Below are positions 61,801 through 64,000 of a DNA stretch of 64,000 nt, piece by piece. Source of the DNA: CATQHS01 sp965203375 (GTDB lineage Bacteria > Actinomycetota > Acidimicrobiia > Acidimicrobiales > Aldehydirespiratoraceae); NCBI GenBank assembly GCA_965203375.1, contig OZ241886.1, forward strand, positions 3,680,279 to 3,744,278, in the 5' to 3' direction. Under the pieces are notes generated by a model. It did not search any database. It was given only the letters and a program-made list of their open reading frames with translations, and was not told the DNA's origin. Made by a program: the position numbers and the translations under genes. Positions within the stretch are counted from its first letter, which is position 1, and each line of letters starts with the position of its first letter.

Positions 61801-64000
61801 GGCCGAAGCTCCGCCGAAGAAGCGCCGGCGTTGGCGCAAGATCGCGATCGTCACGATCGTCGTGCTGGTCGTCGGGCGCATCGCGCTCGCGCTCGCGCTG
61901 CCGCCGATTCTGCGGTCGGTCGGCCAAGGCGCCGGGCTCGCGTTGGACTGGGAAGACCTCGATCTGTCGCTCGCGACCGGCAAGCTGCGGCTGTGGCATC
62001 TCGACGCGCGCTACGAGGACAGCGCACCGGCGGACGACCCGGCCGCTCACCTCGAGTACCTCGTCGCCGACGTCGACGTGTCGGCCTTGTTCACCGGAAC
62101 CGTGCGCGTGCACCGCGTCGAAGTCGACGGGCTCGACGTCTGGATCACGCGCGCCCCGGACGGCCGATGGGACTTCGAGCGGCTGTTGGCCGGCGAGACG
62201 GACGACGAACCGGAAGAGCCCGAACCGGAGCCGGACGAGCCCGAGGAGCCCGAGCCGTTCGAGTTCGGCGCGCCGATCGAGCTGCGCGCGGCGCGCGTGC
62301 AGCACGTCGACGTCACCGTGCGCGACGAGACGGTGTCGCCGCCAGCGGTGATCGAGCTCGAAACGACCGTCCGGATCTCGGATGTCGGCAGCTCCGAGCG
62401 GCCGCTGCGGCTGCGCGTGCTCGGCCATGCACCGAAGCTGCTCGACGCGCTGCGCGTCGACGCGGTCGTCACCAGCGGCGGACCCGAGCTCGACGCGGAG
62501 ATCGACGTGGCGGTCGCCGGCGCGCACCTCGCCGCGCTCAAGCCGCTGCTTGCGCCGCTCGGCGTCGTACCGGTCGCCGACGCGCTGTCACTCGAGCTTG
62601 CCGGGCACGCGTCGATCGCACCGCGCGACGAGCTCGGTTTCGAGCTCTTGGCGAACGCGGAGCTCCGGGCCATCGAGGTCGCCGCGGACGGCGAGACGGC
62701 GTTCGCGATCGAGCGCATCGGAATCGGCGTCCCGGAGTGGACGCGCTCGGGCGCGCGACTCGACGAAGTCGTCGTCCAGGGCATCCGCGGCGCGGCCCGA
62801 CGGCTGCCGGACGGCACGCTGCGCGTCGCGGGCATCGACCTGCGGCCGGCGCCGGCCGATCCGGGGGCGGAACCCGCTTCGAGCGCCGAGCCGGCTCCGG
62901 CCGCCGCGACCGACGCCACGGCCGAGCCGGTGCCGACGACCGAGCCGTTCCGTGTCGTGCTTGAGCGACTCGGAATCGAAGACGCGCAGTTCGCGTTCGT
63001 CGACGAGTCGAACGCGACCCCGACGACGCTCGAGCTCGGCGTCGCGCTCGAGGTACGGAACGTCGCCGTCGACCCCGACCGCACCGCCGAACCGATCCCG
63101 CTCGAGCTGACGCTCGCGGCCCCCGGCTTGTTCGAGCGCGCGACGTTGAGCGGAACGGCGCTGCCGTTCGCGGCCGAGCAGCGCGCCGATCTGAAGCTCG
63201 CGGTCGACGGCTTGGTGCCCGAGCGCGCCGCGCCGTACCTCGCGGCGGCTGGACTCGCGAGCACGTACGAGGCCGGCGCGTTCACGGCCGACGTCTCGGC
63301 GAGCGTCCGCTCGGATGCGAGCGCGATGCGGCTCGATGCGAGCCTCTCGAACATCGCCCTCACCGACCGCGGTGAGCTCGTCGCTCTCGACGAGCTCGCG
63401 GTTCGCGGCGTCGCGATCGACGCGCTCGGCGCGGTCCGCGTCGAGGCGGTCGAGATCGTCGGCGCGCGCGCCGCGCTCGCGCGCGACGAGGACGGCGCGC
63501 TGCACGTCGCGGGCTTCGTCACGCAGGCGGCGGCACCGTCGGCCGGGAACGCGCCGCCGGCGAACGAACCGGCTGCTCCTCAGCCGGGCGAACCGGAGCC
63601 GGGCGAACCGGAGCCGAGCGAGCCGGCGCGCGTCGCGATCGACCGCGTCGTCTGGCGCGACACGACGATCTCCTGGAGCGACGCCGCGATCGAGCCGCCG
63701 GTCGAGCTGACGCTCTCGGACGTCGGTCTCGAGCTCGAGGACCTCGTGATCGGCGGCGCGGCGGCCGAAGCCGCGGACGCGGCCCCGCGCGAGGCGCGGC
63801 TGACGCTCCGACTCGCGAGCGACGAGATCGTCGACGAGATCGCGATCGCCGGCACGATCGCTTCGCGACCGGGCGAGCTGGATCTCGCGGTCGACCTCGA
63901 GCTCGCGGGCCGCGGGCTGCACGCGACCGGCATCGAACCGTACCTGGCGGCCGCCGGCGTGGAGTCGGAGCTCGACGGCGCGACGCTCGACGCCGCGATC
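61793..64000 (+). CDS. DUF748/AsmA-like large protein (partial, runs off right edge)
   Basis: An open frame of 736 codons with no stop before the window end, from a GTG at 61793. It starts with a basic segment and one membrane helix (KKRRRWRKIAIVTIVVLVVG), then a repetitive beta-rich domain as in DUF748/AsmA proteins: LALDWEDLDLSLATGKLRLWHLDAR, VDVSALFTGTVRVHRVEVDGLDVWITRAPDGRWDFERLL, and later repeats of LxIExxxFxFVDES and IERIxxxV type. Such proteins work in outer-membrane biogenesis of Gram-negative bacteria. Codon choice (GCG, CTC, TCG, CGC) differs strongly from the GCC/CTG-rich genes to the left. Most likely foreign sequence. Confidence 0.75.
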   Translation, partial: MLTAEAPPKKRRRWRKIAIVTIVVLVVGRIALALALPPILRSVGQGAGLALDWEDLDLSLATGKLRLWHLDARYEDSAPADDPAAHLEYLVADVDVSALFTGTVRVHRVEVDGLDVWITRAPDGRWDFERLLAGETDDEPEEPEPEPDEPEEPEPFEFGAPIELRAARVQHVDVTVRDETVSPPAVIELETTVRISDVGSSERPLRLRVLGHAPKLLDALRVDAVVTSGGPELDAEIDVAVAGAHLAALKPLLAPLGVVPVADALSLELAGHASIAPRDELGFELLANAELRAIEVAADGETAFAIERIGIGVPEWTRSGARLDEVVVQGIRGAARRLPDGTLRVAGIDLRPAPADPGAEPASSAEPAPAAATDATAEPVPTTEPFRVVLERLGIEDAQFAFVDESNATPTTLELGVALEVRNVAVDPDRTAEPIPLELTLAAPGLFERATLSGTALPFAAEQRADLKLAVDGLVPERAAPYLAAAGLASTYEAGAFTADVSASVRSDASAMRLDASLSNIALTDRGELVALDELAVRGVAIDALGAVRVEAVEIVGARAALARDEDGALHVAGFVTQAAAPSAGNAPPANEPAAPQPGEPEPGEPEPSEPARVAIDRVVWRDTTISWSDAAIEPPVELTLSDVGLELEDLVIGGAAAEAADAAPREARLTLRLASDEIVDEIAIAGTIASRPGELDLAVDLELAGRGLHATGIEPYLAAAGVESELDGATLDAAI

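Noticed and set aside
61831..62964. Arg-rich plus-strand frame at the right end
   Set aside because: It is the wrong frame of the DUF748 gene; the correct frame has a membrane helix and beta-rich domains.
62047..63933. Minus-strand frames at the right end
   Set aside because: Ser/Arg-rich shadows of the DUF748 gene with no motif.

Overview
The window is very GC-rich (codons end mostly in G or C) and carries several actinobacterial hallmarks: an MshA-type mycothiol glycosyltransferase next to a YbjN protein, a luciferase-like F420-type oxidoreductase, an acyl-CoA carboxylase epsilon subunit, a DUF222/HNH (REP13E12-type) gene, a neocarzinostatin-like domain, and the C5 haem pathway starting with glutamyl-tRNA reductase. 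Many acyl-CoA, P450 and branched-chain-transport genes fit an Acidimicrobiia-like, lipid/organic-acid-using actinobacterium. The placement is inference.

Layout. 1-2811: MFS transporter, LLM oxidoreductase, NTF2-like protein. 2928-13130: coiled-coil membrane protein, then a minus-strand operon with a CoA-transferase, an acyl-CoA dehydrogenase, a small membrane protein, an ABC substrate-binding lipoprotein, a LivF-type ATPase fused to a membrane domain, and a LivH-LivM-LivG triple fusion. 13173-17000: neocarzinostatin-like surface protein, FG-GAP lipoprotein, and a solitary DNA methyltransferase fused to an HNH domain. 17227-24665: isochorismatase-family amidase, FAD monooxygenase and maleate isomerase (resembling the maleamate branch of nicotinate breakdown), HMG-CoA-lyase-like enzyme, acyl-CoA synthetase, glyoxalase-like protein, enoyl-CoA hydratase. 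24786-31322: Fic protein with palindromic control region, PsuG and P450, a pretoxin-like protein, LigD-type polymerase, AroQ. 31507-37842: AAA ATPase, then a compact five-gene AT-rich cassette (sigma-like, PemK-like, DUF3696 ATPase, PD-(D/E)XK-like) that looks like an accessory, possibly defence, system. 37875-47373: haem operon hemA-hemC-P450-hemD-[DUF222 element]-hemB-hemL. 47478-54825: acyl-CoA synthetase, a 29-residue membrane peptide, SAM hydroxide adenosyltransferase, proC, ybjN, mshA, MoaD, phosphatase, metallopeptidase. 54977-57010: tRNA-Lys followed by an AT-rich GT-C-like membrane protein. 57026-61800: NagZ-like lipoprotein, unknown proteins, cyclophilin, peptidase-S51-like protein, acyl-CoA carboxylase epsilon. 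61793-64000: part of a large DUF748/AsmA-like protein with quite different codon choice, most likely foreign sequence joined on (assembly chimera) or a transfer.

The most striking pattern lies between operon genes. Many gaps are filled by one to three tiny open reading frames, each starting in the stop codon of the one before (ATGA, GTGA, TGATG or TAATG overlaps) and ending in the start codon of the next gene. Several arrays are tandem duplications of the stop/start junction (periods 37, 38, 65, 71-80 bp). They appear at proC-DUF62, hemB-hemL, hemC-P450, hemA-hemC, P450-hemD, psuG-P450, aroQ-polymerase and acyl-CoA dehydrogenase-membrane protein, and before livF. Elsewhere the same type of duplication stayed in frame and lengthened the protein end. 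This looks like chains of coupled mini-ORFs that keep ribosomes moving across operon gaps; whether it is functional or a by-product of junction duplication needs testing.
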